DNA of 6,106 nt, taken from NCBI GenBank assembly GCA_028705905.1, contig JAQWCP010000105.1, forward strand, positions 1-6,106, in the 5' to 3' direction. The position numbers and the translations under genes were made by a program. The notes under the pieces are model-generated. The model was not told the DNA's origin and did not search any database. It was given only the letters and a program-made list of their open reading frames with translations. This DNA comes from Oscillospiraceae bacterium. GTDB lineage: Bacteria; Bacillota; Clostridia; Oscillospirales; Oscillospiraceae. Positions 1 through 5,628 of this stretch are shown one piece after another (position 1 is the stretch's first letter; the number at the start of each line of letters is the position of its first letter).

Positions 1-990
1 CACCGTCTCGCACACTTCATACAAGAAGGGACGTTTCACACCAAGCAATCTCCCATGGCGAGCCGCCCGACGGAGTAACCGGCGCAAAACATATCCACGG
101 CCTTCATTTGACGGCAAAATGCCGTCGCAAATCATCATTGTTGTAGATCGAATATGATCGGTAATGACACGAAGAGATACATCAACTTTGTCGCTCTGCC
201 CATATGCTGCACCTGTGATACGAGAAACGTGCTGCGTAATGCGCATCACCGTATCCACGTCAAACAAAGATTCTACCCCTTGCATAATACAGGCCAAGCG
301 CTCCAACCCCATACCAGTATCGATGTTCTTCTGCTTTAGATCGCTATAGTTATCATTGCCGTCGTTGTAAAACTGCGTAAAGACCAAATTCCAAAATTCC
401 ACATACCGATCACAATCGCATCCTACTTTACAGTCAGGACTGCCACAACTATATTGCTCTCCACGGTCAAAGTAAATTTCTGAACAAGGCCCACAAGGAC
501 CGGAACCAATTTCCCAGAAGTTGTCTGCTTTTCCAAGACGAGAAACATGAGAAGGGTCTACACCCACTTCTTTTGTCCAGATGTCATACGTTTCATCGTC
601 ATCCAAATAAACTGTAACATAAAGGCGGTCTATCGGAATTTGCAATTCCTGTGTAATAAATTCCCAAGCCCAAGCAGTGGCTTCATGTTTAAAATAATCA
701 CCAAACGAAAAGTTGCCCAGCATTTCAAAAAACGTACCATGTCGGCTGGTCTTCCCCACCCGTTCAATATCCGGCGTGCGAATACATTTTTGACAGGTGG
801 TCATCCGTTTACTGGGTGGAGTCATTTCTCCCGAAAAGTATGGTTTTAATGGTGCCATACCAGAATTGATCAATAGCAAGCTGTTGTCGCCCTGTGGCAA
901 AAGCGGAAATGATTTATGTCTTAAATGCCCCTTGCTTTCAAAAAACGATAAAAATTTTTCTCGCAGCTCATTGAGCCCTAACTGTTCCAT
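1..990 (-). CDS. alaS: Alanyl-tRNA synthetase, N-terminal 330 residues (runs off the left edge)
   Basis: Charges tRNA-Ala with alanine in the cytoplasm (class II synthetase). I translated all 330 codons and found no stop or frameshift; the frame is still open at base 1, so the editing and C-Ala domains lie outside. Class II motif 1 is around residues 36-51 (INSGMAPLKPYFSG), motif 2 around 83-99 (SRHGTFFEMLGNFSFGDYF) and motif 3 around 226-237 (GMGLERLACIMQ). The stretch GSGPCGPCSEIYFDRG (162-177) is typical of AlaRS. It is followed by four cysteines (C182, C187, C191, C193), a Cys-rich insert seen in many Firmicute AlaRS proteins. The ATG at 990 is favoured because GGAGGAG lies 6-8 nt upstream and the protein begins in the usual way (MEQLGLNELREKFLSFFESK). 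Expression probably depends on the promoter and terminator at 1038-1129. Identity is near certain. Confidence 0.98.
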   Translation of the reverse strand, partial: MEQLGLNELREKFLSFFESKGHLRHKSFPLLPQGDNSLLLINSGMAPLKPYFSGEMTPPSKRMTTCQKCIRTPDIERVGKTSRHGTFFEMLGNFSFGDYFKHEATAWAWEFITQELQIPIDRLYVTVYLDDDETYDIWTKEVGVDPSHVSRLGKADNFWEIGSGPCGPCSEIYFDRGEQYSCGSPDCKVGCDCDRYVEFWNLVFTQFYNDGNDNYSDLKQKNIDTGMGLERLACIMQGVESLFDVDTVMRITQHVSRITGAAYGQSDKVDVSLRVITDHIRSTTMMICDGILPSNEGRGYVLRRLLRRAARHGRLLGVKRPFLYEVCETV

Positions 991-1037
991 GGATGACTCC
1001 TCCCATTACCAAATGTATCAATTGTATTGTCTATAGG

Positions 1038-1068
1038 AAAAAACCGCCCTTTTTGAAGGCGGCTTTTC
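1038..1068 (-). terminator. Intrinsic terminator between the U32 gene and alaS
   Basis: Read on the minus strand, CCGCC pairs with GGCGG around a 9-nt loop (TTCAAAAAG). The stem extends through a G-U pair and four A-U pairs, and the 3' arm runs into six T residues. This is a standard Rho-independent shape for minus-strand transcription. On the plus strand the run after the stem is only CTTTT, and there is no plus-strand gene here to terminate. It lies about 80 nt after the U32 stop codon and 48 nt before the alaS start. It can serve as the end of the mltG-U32 transcript, but it also sits downstream of the candidate alaS promoter, so it may act as an attenuator. Confidence 0.8.
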
Positions 1069-1099
1069 CGTGACATTACTTCAACTACAGGCTTTTGAA

Positions 1100-1129
1100 A
1101 TTATACCACAATTGTTACAAAAAAGTAAA
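1100..1129 (-). promoter_or_regulatory. Sigma-A-type promoter with extended -10, probably for alaS
   Basis: On the minus strand a perfect TATAAT (1105-1100) is preceded directly by TGG, giving an extended -10 (TGnTATAAT). TTTACT (1129-1124) lies 18 nt further upstream and matches the -35 consensus at four of six bases. The predicted start is near 1093, giving a leader of roughly 100 nt before the alaS ATG. It is the only convincing promoter in the gap between the U32 gene and alaS; I saw no good -35/-10 pair between the terminator and alaS. The match to consensus is seen directly; activity is inferred. Confidence 0.65.
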
Positions 1130-1148
1130 CACTGTTTCCGAAAAAAGC

Positions 1149-2372
1149 CTACTTCTCTGATTGTAAATTACATCTTCGCAAGATTGCATTTCGCCCTGCC
1201 TGGCAAGGCAATTTGAGTTTTACTGTCATTTCCGGGTGGGGTGCAAGGTTGATTGCTTCTCCATCCACGTTGAACATTTTCTCTACACGGAATAAAACTG
1301 GTTTTTTATCCGGTTGTAGCAGTTCCAGCACATCCCCTTCCCAAAAACGATTGCGCTGGGTCAAAATGGCGTTCCCATCTTCATCACAGGAAGTAACATA
1401 GGCCACCACAGTCCAGTCTCGCAAATAACGAGAATGTTCATAATATTGCCCTTGCTCCGGCCTGCCGTAAAAGAAGCCTGTACCATAGTGTCGGTGGCTT
1501 ACTTTATCCACTTCAGCGCGCCAAACAGGATCCAACGGCCCCCCCGCACAGGCGGCGTCTATTGCGTGTCGGTATGCATTGGTCACGACAGCTGCATAAT
1601 AAGCTGTTTTCGCGCGTCCTTCAATTTTGAAGCTGTCAATTCCAGCGTCTAAAAGATCAGGAACATGATCAATCATACAGAGATCTCTTGCATTCATAAT
1701 ATAAGTTCCTGTTTCATCTTCTAAAATGGGGAAATACTCGCCTGGCCGCTTTTCTTCCACCAATGCGTACTGATACCGACAAGGCTGGGCGCATGCACCG
1801 CGATTGGCATCTCTTCCGGTCATATAATTGGATAATAAACATCTGCCAGAAAAGGACACACACATAGATCCATGCACAAACGCCTCCAGCTCTAAGTCTT
1901 TTGGCGTTTTTTCTCGAATTTCTCGTATTTCCTCTAGTGTCAGCTCTCTGGCCAATACAACTCGTTTCGCCCCCAAAGAATGCCACATACATGCGCTTGC
2001 ATAATTGACGATCCCCGCTTGTGTGCTGATATGCCGTTCGATTTGGGGGGCATATCGTTCCGCATAGGAAAATACACCTAAATCAGTTAAAATGAACGCA
2101 TCGGCTTTTGCATCCGCCACTTGCTCTAAAAAAGCGGGTAGCCGATCCATCTCTTCGTTTCTTGGCAAAGTATTGCAAGTAACATACACTTTTACGCCCC
2201 GCGCATGACAAAAGTCCACCGCTTGCCGCAGCGTATCCCCATCAAAATTTCCTGCATCTCTCCGCATTCCGAAGTCCGGACCCGCCAAGTAGACCGCATC
2301 GGCACCATAAGTCACAGCAAAAATCAAGCGCTCCATGTCTCCTGCGGGGGATAACAATTCCGGCTTAGTCAT
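1149..2372 (-). CDS. trhP: U32-family protein, TrhP-like (prephenate-dependent tRNA hydroxylation)
   Basis: A 407-residue protein of the peptidase U32 family. Members of the TrhP group are not thought to act as proteases; they take part in hydroxylating U34 of certain tRNAs (ho5U) and carry an iron-sulfur cluster. The opening PELLSPAGDMERL is typical. The U32 signature is at residues 163-181 (E163, AFVHGSMC, then GRCLLS). C171, C178, C194 and C198 are the likely cluster ligands, followed by the family motif FKIEGRAK (248-255). The ATG at 2372 is chosen because homologous sequence begins there; upstream in-frame codons lie inside mltG and do not resemble the family. The start overlaps the mltG stop by 8 nt (ATGACTAA) and has no clear Shine-Dalgarno sequence, so translation is probably coupled to mltG. 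Bacillus subtilis also has U32 genes (yrrN, yrrO) just downstream of its mltG. Family certain; TrhP role likely. Confidence 0.9.
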   Translation of the reverse strand: MTKPELLSPAGDMERLIFAVTYGADAVYLAGPDFGMRRDAGNFDGDTLRQAVDFCHARGVKVYVTCNTLPRNEEMDRLPAFLEQVADAKADAFILTDLGVFSYAERYAPQIERHISTQAGIVNYASACMWHSLGAKRVVLARELTLEEIREIREKTPKDLELEAFVHGSMCVSFSGRCLLSNYMTGRDANRGACAQPCRYQYALVEEKRPGEYFPILEDETGTYIMNARDLCMIDHVPDLLDAGIDSFKIEGRAKTAYYAAVVTNAYRHAIDAACAGGPLDPVWRAEVDKVSHRHYGTGFFYGRPEQGQYYEHSRYLRDWTVVAYVTSCDEDGNAILTQRNRFWEGDVLELLQPDKKPVLFRVEKMFNVDGEAINLAPHPEMTVKLKLPCQAGRNAILRRCNLQSEK

Positions 2373-3528
2373 TTGGCAAAGTGTTGACGAACGTTTGATG
2401 TTCTCGGAACGTTCTGAAGAAATGGTGCATATTATCCTCTCCCAGTGCATAGTAATAATAATTTGTCTTTGCCGGATTGAGTGCTGCATTGATGGACACC
2501 AGGCCTGGATTGGCAATCGGGCCAGCCGGTAGCCCCTCATACTTATACGTGTTATACGGGCTATCCACTTCCAGATCTTCCAAAGACAGTTTTTCCTTCC
2601 GCTCTTTCAATGCATATTGCACGGTTGCATCAACCTGTAAATATTGAAAATTATTGCTATTCAAACGGTTGTAGATAACAGACGCAATGTTTTTCTGATC
2701 TGCACCTGTCGTCTCCTTCTCAATCATCGACGCAATAACGATAATCTCATGGACAGAATATCCCCGCTTTGTTGCTTGCTCGCGCATTTCAGCTGTTACC
2801 TTTGAATCAAAATTCACCAGCATTTTATTGAGCACTGTTTTGGAGTCTTCTCCCAAATAGAAGTCATAGGTGTCCGGGAAGAGATATCCTTCCAAACGAG
2901 TTGCTTCTCCCAAGGGAATATCTTGTAAGAACGAGAAATTATAATCATATGTGGCCGCCATTTCCTCCAATTTCTTGTAAGAACTGACACCCTTTTCCTC
3001 TAACAACTCAAAAATTTGCTTGAGCGTATATCCTTCCGGAATCGTCACTGATACAGTAATGCGACTCGATGAACTTTTCCCCATTGCCGCGACAATCGCC
3101 CGGTAGTCCATCGTAGTTGACAATTCATAGGTACCCGGAGTAATCTTTTCCCTTGCCTTGGAAACATTGCAGTACAGTTGAAAAAGTGATTTATATTCGA
3201 TAATTTCAGCTTCCTTTAATTGAGAGGCAATTTCCCCCATCGTATCATCTTCTTCAATGACGACAACAGATGCATTTTCTTCTTTGTTGAGCGCCAATAC
3301 ATCGTTGATTGCAACCCAACTCAATCCAGCAAGAAGCGTTGAAATACCAATAATCAGCGCCAGATAAACCAATGCGCCAAAAGGCCCTTTCCTTTTATCT
3401 TCTCCTCTTGGAATGGGTCGATTTGTTTGACCCTTGGCTTGACTTTGCTTTTTATATTCCGTCTCTCTTCTGGCTTTTGCACCTGACGAGGTATTATGTT
3501 TCTCTAATCTTTTACCCTCTTGCGGCAT
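2365..3528 (-). CDS. mltG: Endolytic murein transglycosylase MltG
   Basis: Cleaves nascent glycan strands at the outer face of the membrane and so sets glycan chain length during wall growth (YceG family). From the chosen ATG the protein has 387 residues: a basic, K/R/Q-rich cytoplasmic tail (about 1-50), one membrane helix (about 51-72, ALVYLALIIGISTLLAGLSW), a LysM-like region (about 86-150) and the catalytic YceG domain. Family landmarks are LEGYLFPDTYDFY (212-224), ASMIEKET (266-273, where E270 aligns with the catalytic glutamate), VDATVQYAL (299-307) and EGLPAGPIANPGL (331-343). The frame stays open upstream to 3726, but that extension is antisense to the small plus-strand gene. The ATG at 3528 has GGAGTGG about 7 nt upstream and gives a normal single-anchor topology. 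I found no convincing promoter upstream. Function is secure; the exact start less so. Confidence 0.93.
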   Translation of the reverse strand: MPQEGKRLEKHNTSSGAKARRETEYKKQSQAKGQTNRPIPRGEDKRKGPFGALVYLALIIGISTLLAGLSWVAINDVLALNKEENASVVVIEEDDTMGEIASQLKEAEIIEYKSLFQLYCNVSKAREKITPGTYELSTTMDYRAIVAAMGKSSSSRITVSVTIPEGYTLKQIFELLEEKGVSSYKKLEEMAATYDYNFSFLQDIPLGEATRLEGYLFPDTYDFYLGEDSKTVLNKMLVNFDSKVTAEMREQATKRGYSVHEIIVIASMIEKETTGADQKNIASVIYNRLNSNNFQYLQVDATVQYALKERKEKLSLEDLEVDSPYNTYKYEGLPAGPIANPGLVSINAALNPAKTNYYYYALGEDNMHHFFRTFREHQTFVNTLPND

Positions 3529-3579
3529 AGGAAAACCACTCCAATCTGTATGAAACGCAAAATAGTATGTACCCAAGTC

Positions 3580-3606
3580 ACCAACTGCGCACCCAATGCA
3601 TAGTAT
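3580..3606 (+). promoter_or_regulatory. Possible sporulation-type (sigma-K/sigma-E-like) promoter for the small peptide gene
   Basis: CATAGTAT at 3599-3606 fits the CATAnnnT form of mother-cell sigma factor -10 boxes. AC at 3580-3581, 17 nt upstream, fits the very short sigma-K -35. The predicted transcript would start near 3613, leaving about 25 nt before the start codon with the ribosome binding site inside it. These boxes are short and AT-rich, so a chance match is quite possible. I found no better sigma-A promoter on this strand. Confidence 0.3.
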
Positions 3607-3637
3607 GGCGCAGATAAGAAAAGTGAGGTGAGCAATC

Positions 3638-3766
3638 ATGTTTGGTAGTAACAATAGTTGCATCTGGATCGTATTGATCTTAATCGTCCTCTTCTGCTGC
3701 GGTGGCTCCGGCATCTGTGGCAACAACTGTAGCTGTGGAGGGAGCTGCGGATCAACCTGCTGCTAA
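3638..3766 (+). CDS. Small Cys/Gly-rich single-pass membrane peptide (42 residues), function unknown
   Basis: The frame encodes M1 to C42 and ends in TAA. It opens with a polar head (MFGSNNS), continues with one hydrophobic helix (about residues 8-20, CIWIVLILIVLFC) and ends in a short tail made almost entirely of Cys, Gly, Ser and Asn. Nine residues are cysteine (8, 20, 21, 27, 31, 33, 37, 41, 42) and eight are glycine. GAGGTG sits 7 nt before the ATG, a good ribosome binding site. The design resembles tiny MFG-type hydrophobic peptides annotated in spore-forming Firmicutes (YjcZ-like), but I cannot confirm membership. The cysteines could bind metal or form cross-links; that is inference. 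It is the only plus-strand gene here, divergent from mltG and convergent with fau, and antisense to the open but probably untranslated frame upstream of mltG. The site and composition together make a chance frame unlikely. Confidence 0.75.
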   Translation: MFGSNNSCIWIVLILIVLFCCGGSGICGNNCSCGGSCGSTCC

Positions 3767-3795
3767 TCTGATTTTCTTTCCGTTACGTACCAAGA

Positions 3796-3828
3796 GCCCC
3801 ATGCAGGACTACCGGTCCCGCATGGGGC
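3796..3828 (-). terminator. Strong hairpin after fau, probably a 3' end or stability element without a U-tract
   Basis: Two arms of 14 nt (GCCCCATGC plus GGAC, mirrored) enclose a 5-nt loop. One position between the two stem blocks is A opposite C on the plus strand but G opposite U in minus-strand RNA, so the minus-strand transcript forms an uninterrupted 14-pair stem. That points to the fau operon, whose stop codon is 22 nt upstream, rather than to the small plus-strand gene that ends 29 nt away on the other side. Neither strand has a T-run after the stem (the minus strand continues TCTTGG), so it is not a textbook intrinsic terminator. Confidence 0.5.
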
Positions 3829-3850
3829 CACCAATATCAGTGGCATGCGT

Positions 3851-4414
3851 TTATGAAATGGCAATCACTTCATCTTCTGTTACAATATAATCCACTGTTT
3901 CATCGTGGGGTTCGACGGGAACATGCTCCAACAAAAATTGTGCTCGGCAGACTCCAATGGCAACACCGCGATATCCTTGTAGCCAACGATCATAATAGCC
4001 CCCTCCGCGGCCCAGGCGGGATCCGTCACGCCCAAAGCATACAGCCGGCACCAGCGCAACGTCAATTTTTTCTTTTTCTATCATGGGACAAGTTGTGACT
4101 GGTTCCAAAATTCCAAATTTACCGGGAACCAGTTGCGTCGTTGCTGTAATACAACGCGCCTCCATTCTCCCGTGTTCCAAGCAAAGAGGAACAGCGACAA
4201 TTTTACCCAGGCTCAAGAGATATTCAATCCACTCGAATGTCTCTGGTTCCGGGGGATTGCCGACAAATAAAAAAACAACACCGGCATTTTGCAGCAGCTC
4301 CAGCTGACGCATCTGAAAAAACAACGCACGATCTGATTGTTTGCGCACAGTCGAAGGCAGTGCCTTATGTGCCTTCCACATCGTATCACGCAGGTTTTCT
4401 TTACTTATTTTCAT
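3851..4414 (-). CDS. fau: 5-formyltetrahydrofolate cyclo-ligase
   Basis: ATP-dependent conversion of 5-formyl-THF to 5,10-methenyl-THF, returning a storage/inhibitory folate to the active one-carbon pool in the cytoplasm. The 187-residue product has the family landmarks: a Lys/Arg-rich N-terminus (MKISKENLRD), FGILEP (100-105), the hallmark VPAVCFGRDGSRLGRGGG (122-139) running into YYDR (140-143), and PHDETVDYIVTE (169-180). The length is normal for the family. A GTG 14 codons upstream is in frame, but the ATG at 4414 starts exactly where homologues do. It overlaps the end of the DJ-1 gene by 14 nt, and the Shine-Dalgarno match is weak (AAGAAGAAA), so translational coupling is likely. It is the last gene of the minus-strand run, followed by the hairpin at 3796-3828. 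Confidence 0.95.
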   Translation of the reverse strand: MKISKENLRDTMWKAHKALPSTVRKQSDRALFFQMRQLELLQNAGVVFLFVGNPPEPETFEWIEYLLSLGKIVAVPLCLEHGRMEARCITATTQLVPGKFGILEPVTTCPMIEKEKIDVALVPAVCFGRDGSRLGRGGGYYDRWLQGYRGVAIGVCRAQFLLEHVPVEPHDETVDYIVTEDEVIAIS

Positions 4415-4949
4415 AGTGAATTTCTTCTTGTACCCTTTTTGAAGCTTCAACCCCACGCAACATACGCACTAGGGCCAGTCCAAATTCAATTGCAGTCCCG
4501 GGCGCACGCCCCGTAATCATACGACCATCGATTACAAGGCTGGCATCTGTTGCAGTAACCGTGCTTCCCATTTCTTCCTCTAAACCAGGGAAACAAGTGG
4601 CATTGCGACGATCCAAAAACCCCTGCTCTGCCAAGATCAAAGGTGCGGCACAAATGGCGGCCAAATAACGTCCTCTTGCATGCACCTCACGAATGAGGTC
4701 AAGTGCATCCCGATTGGCACGGATCGAATCGACGCCGCCCTTTCCGCCTGGAAGAACGAGCATCTCCAGCTCTTCCAGATTGATATCTGGCACCAAAATA
4801 TCCGCCCCCACCTGAATCCCGTGTGCGCCTGTTACAGTCTTTCCATCCACCCCAACCAATACGGTCTCTACACCTGCACGGCGCAATAGATCAGCTGGTG
4901 TGACGGCTTCTATTTCCTCAAATCCATTTCCCAAAAGAATATATACCAT
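4401..4949 (-). CDS. DJ-1/PfpI-family protein (YajL-like)
   Basis: A 182-residue protein of the DJ-1/ThiJ/PfpI superfamily, a flavodoxin-like fold with a reactive cysteine. Members have been linked to glyoxalase, protein or nucleotide deglycase (disputed), chaperone and oxidative-stress roles. Visible landmarks are FEEIEAVTPADLLRRAG (10-26), with E14 aligning with the conserved glutamate near the active site; LVLPGGKGG (64-72); the nucleophile elbow AAICAAP (97-103, C100); and ITGRAPGTAIEFGLALV (145-161). The ATG at 4949 has AAGGAAGGG just upstream. An in-frame TTG six codons earlier overlaps the tmk end and is less likely. It starts 14 nt after the tmk stop and overlaps fau. Length and domain match single-domain bacterial members. 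The substrate cannot be read from the sequence; a damage-repair role alongside nucleotide and folate enzymes is possible but unproven. Confidence 0.93.
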   Translation of the reverse strand: MVYILLGNGFEEIEAVTPADLLRRAGVETVLVGVDGKTVTGAHGIQVGADILVPDINLEELEMLVLPGGKGGVDSIRANRDALDLIREVHARGRYLAAICAAPLILAEQGFLDRRNATCFPGLEEEMGSTVTATDASLVIDGRMITGRAPGTAIEFGLALVRMLRGVEASKRVQEEIHYENK

Positions 4950-4963
4950 ATTCCCTTCCTTTC

Positions 4964-5620
4964 TCAAAAGATCATGTGGTAGATTTCTTCCCCGATTTCC
5001 TCCGGTGTGCGAATTGCGTGATCATGAACACAGGAAACGGTACGCCACCCACCATATTGCGCCGCCTCAAAAGCGGCTTCACGACACAATGATAAGTATG
5101 TGGTATCCACTTCGTGGATATCCCTCTGTGTCCCTGTGGCGTCTTCCCTGCTGCGCAAAAGTTGCGTTGCATAGTCCGTTGGCATATCCAAAAAAATGAC
5201 AAGATCAGGTGCCGGAAGGCCTAGTTTATCATATTCGAAATCAAATAACCACTGAAAAAAGGGCTTTCTCTGCTCTTTTGGCAACTTGGCAGCTTGGTGT
5301 ATGGCATTTGACGTGGTATATCGATCCGAAATTAAAAGTCCGCCAGATTCATAAATTTTCTTCCAGTCCATTTGATACGAAGCATAGCGGTCAACCGCAT
5401 AAAAGGTGGAAGCCGCATAGGCATTAACATCCGATGGATGCGTCCCGAAATCACCATTTAAATACATTCGTACCAAAGTAGAAGAAGGTTCTTTGTATCG
5501 CGGAAAAACCAACCGATGAAATGGCTTTTCTTCCCGCCGCAAACGTTGGCACAATAATTGTAGCTGCGTTGATTTGCCCGAACCGTCTGTCCCTTCTAGA
5601 ACGATCAATTTCCCTGCCAT
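4964..5620 (-). CDS. tmk: Thymidylate kinase (dTMP kinase), variant subtype
   Basis: Phosphorylates dTMP to dTDP with ATP, the step that commits dTMP to DNA synthesis. The 218 residues carry a P-loop at 10-18 (GTDGSGKST), FPRY at 39-42, the dTMP-kinase DRY motif in LISDRYTTSNAIHQ (96-109), APDLVIFLDMP (137-147) and an Arg-containing LID region (about 156-172, SREDATGTQRD). The usual bacterial REPGGT motif after the P-loop is absent; FPRYKEPSS stands in its place and recalls the FPER motif of eukaryotic-type enzymes, although the P-loop lacks the Arg typical of those. The ATG at 5620 has a strong AGGAGG 4 nt upstream, and that site overlaps the preceding gene's stop codon. The genes are 8 nt apart, so they are probably co-transcribed. 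It might be a second tmk-like paralogue or a related deoxynucleotide kinase; dTMP kinase is the best reading. Confidence 0.9.
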   Translation of the reverse strand: MAGKLIVLEGTDGSGKSTQLQLLCQRLRREEKPFHRLVFPRYKEPSSTLVRMYLNGDFGTHPSDVNAYAASTFYAVDRYASYQMDWKKIYESGGLLISDRYTTSNAIHQAAKLPKEQRKPFFQWLFDFEYDKLGLPAPDLVIFLDMPTDYATQLLRSREDATGTQRDIHEVDTTYLSLCREAAFEAAQYGGWRTVSCVHDHAIRTPEEIGEEIYHMIF

Positions 5621-5628
5621 ATTTCCTC

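Noticed and set aside
547..1036. Overlapping plus-strand frames of 100 and 79 codons opposite alaS
   Set aside because: They are antisense shadows of the intact alaS frame, have no recognisable domain and lack a supported start.
991..1130. T-box riboswitch for alaS
   Set aside because: The leader is too short and contains no AGGGUGGNACCGCG-like T-box or specifier stem; only a simple terminator hairpin is visible.
1714..1992. 92-codon minus-strand frame inside the U32 gene
   Set aside because: It is a different-frame shadow of the Cys-rich core of the U32 protein, with no independent support.
2373..2540. Upstream in-frame extension of the U32 gene by 56 codons
   Set aside because: It lies wholly inside the 3' end of mltG and looks unlike any U32 protein; homologous sequence begins at the ATG at 2372.
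3529..3637. Sigma-A promoter for mltG on the minus strand
   Set aside because: Several TACTAT-like -10 boxes occur, but none has a credible -35 at 16-18 nt, so I do not call one.
3529..3726. Upstream in-frame extension of mltG by 66 codons, including a hydrophobic stretch after an ATG near 3639
   Set aside because: It is antisense to the small Cys-rich gene, its start codons lack a ribosome binding site, it would add a second odd hydrophobic segment, and the ATG at 3528 with GGAGTGG upstream gives normal MltG topology.
4949..4967. TTG start for the DJ-1 gene at 4967 and GTG start for fau at 4456
   Set aside because: Both are rare start codons further into the preceding gene; the later ATGs match family N-termini, and the DJ-1 ATG also has a good ribosome binding site.
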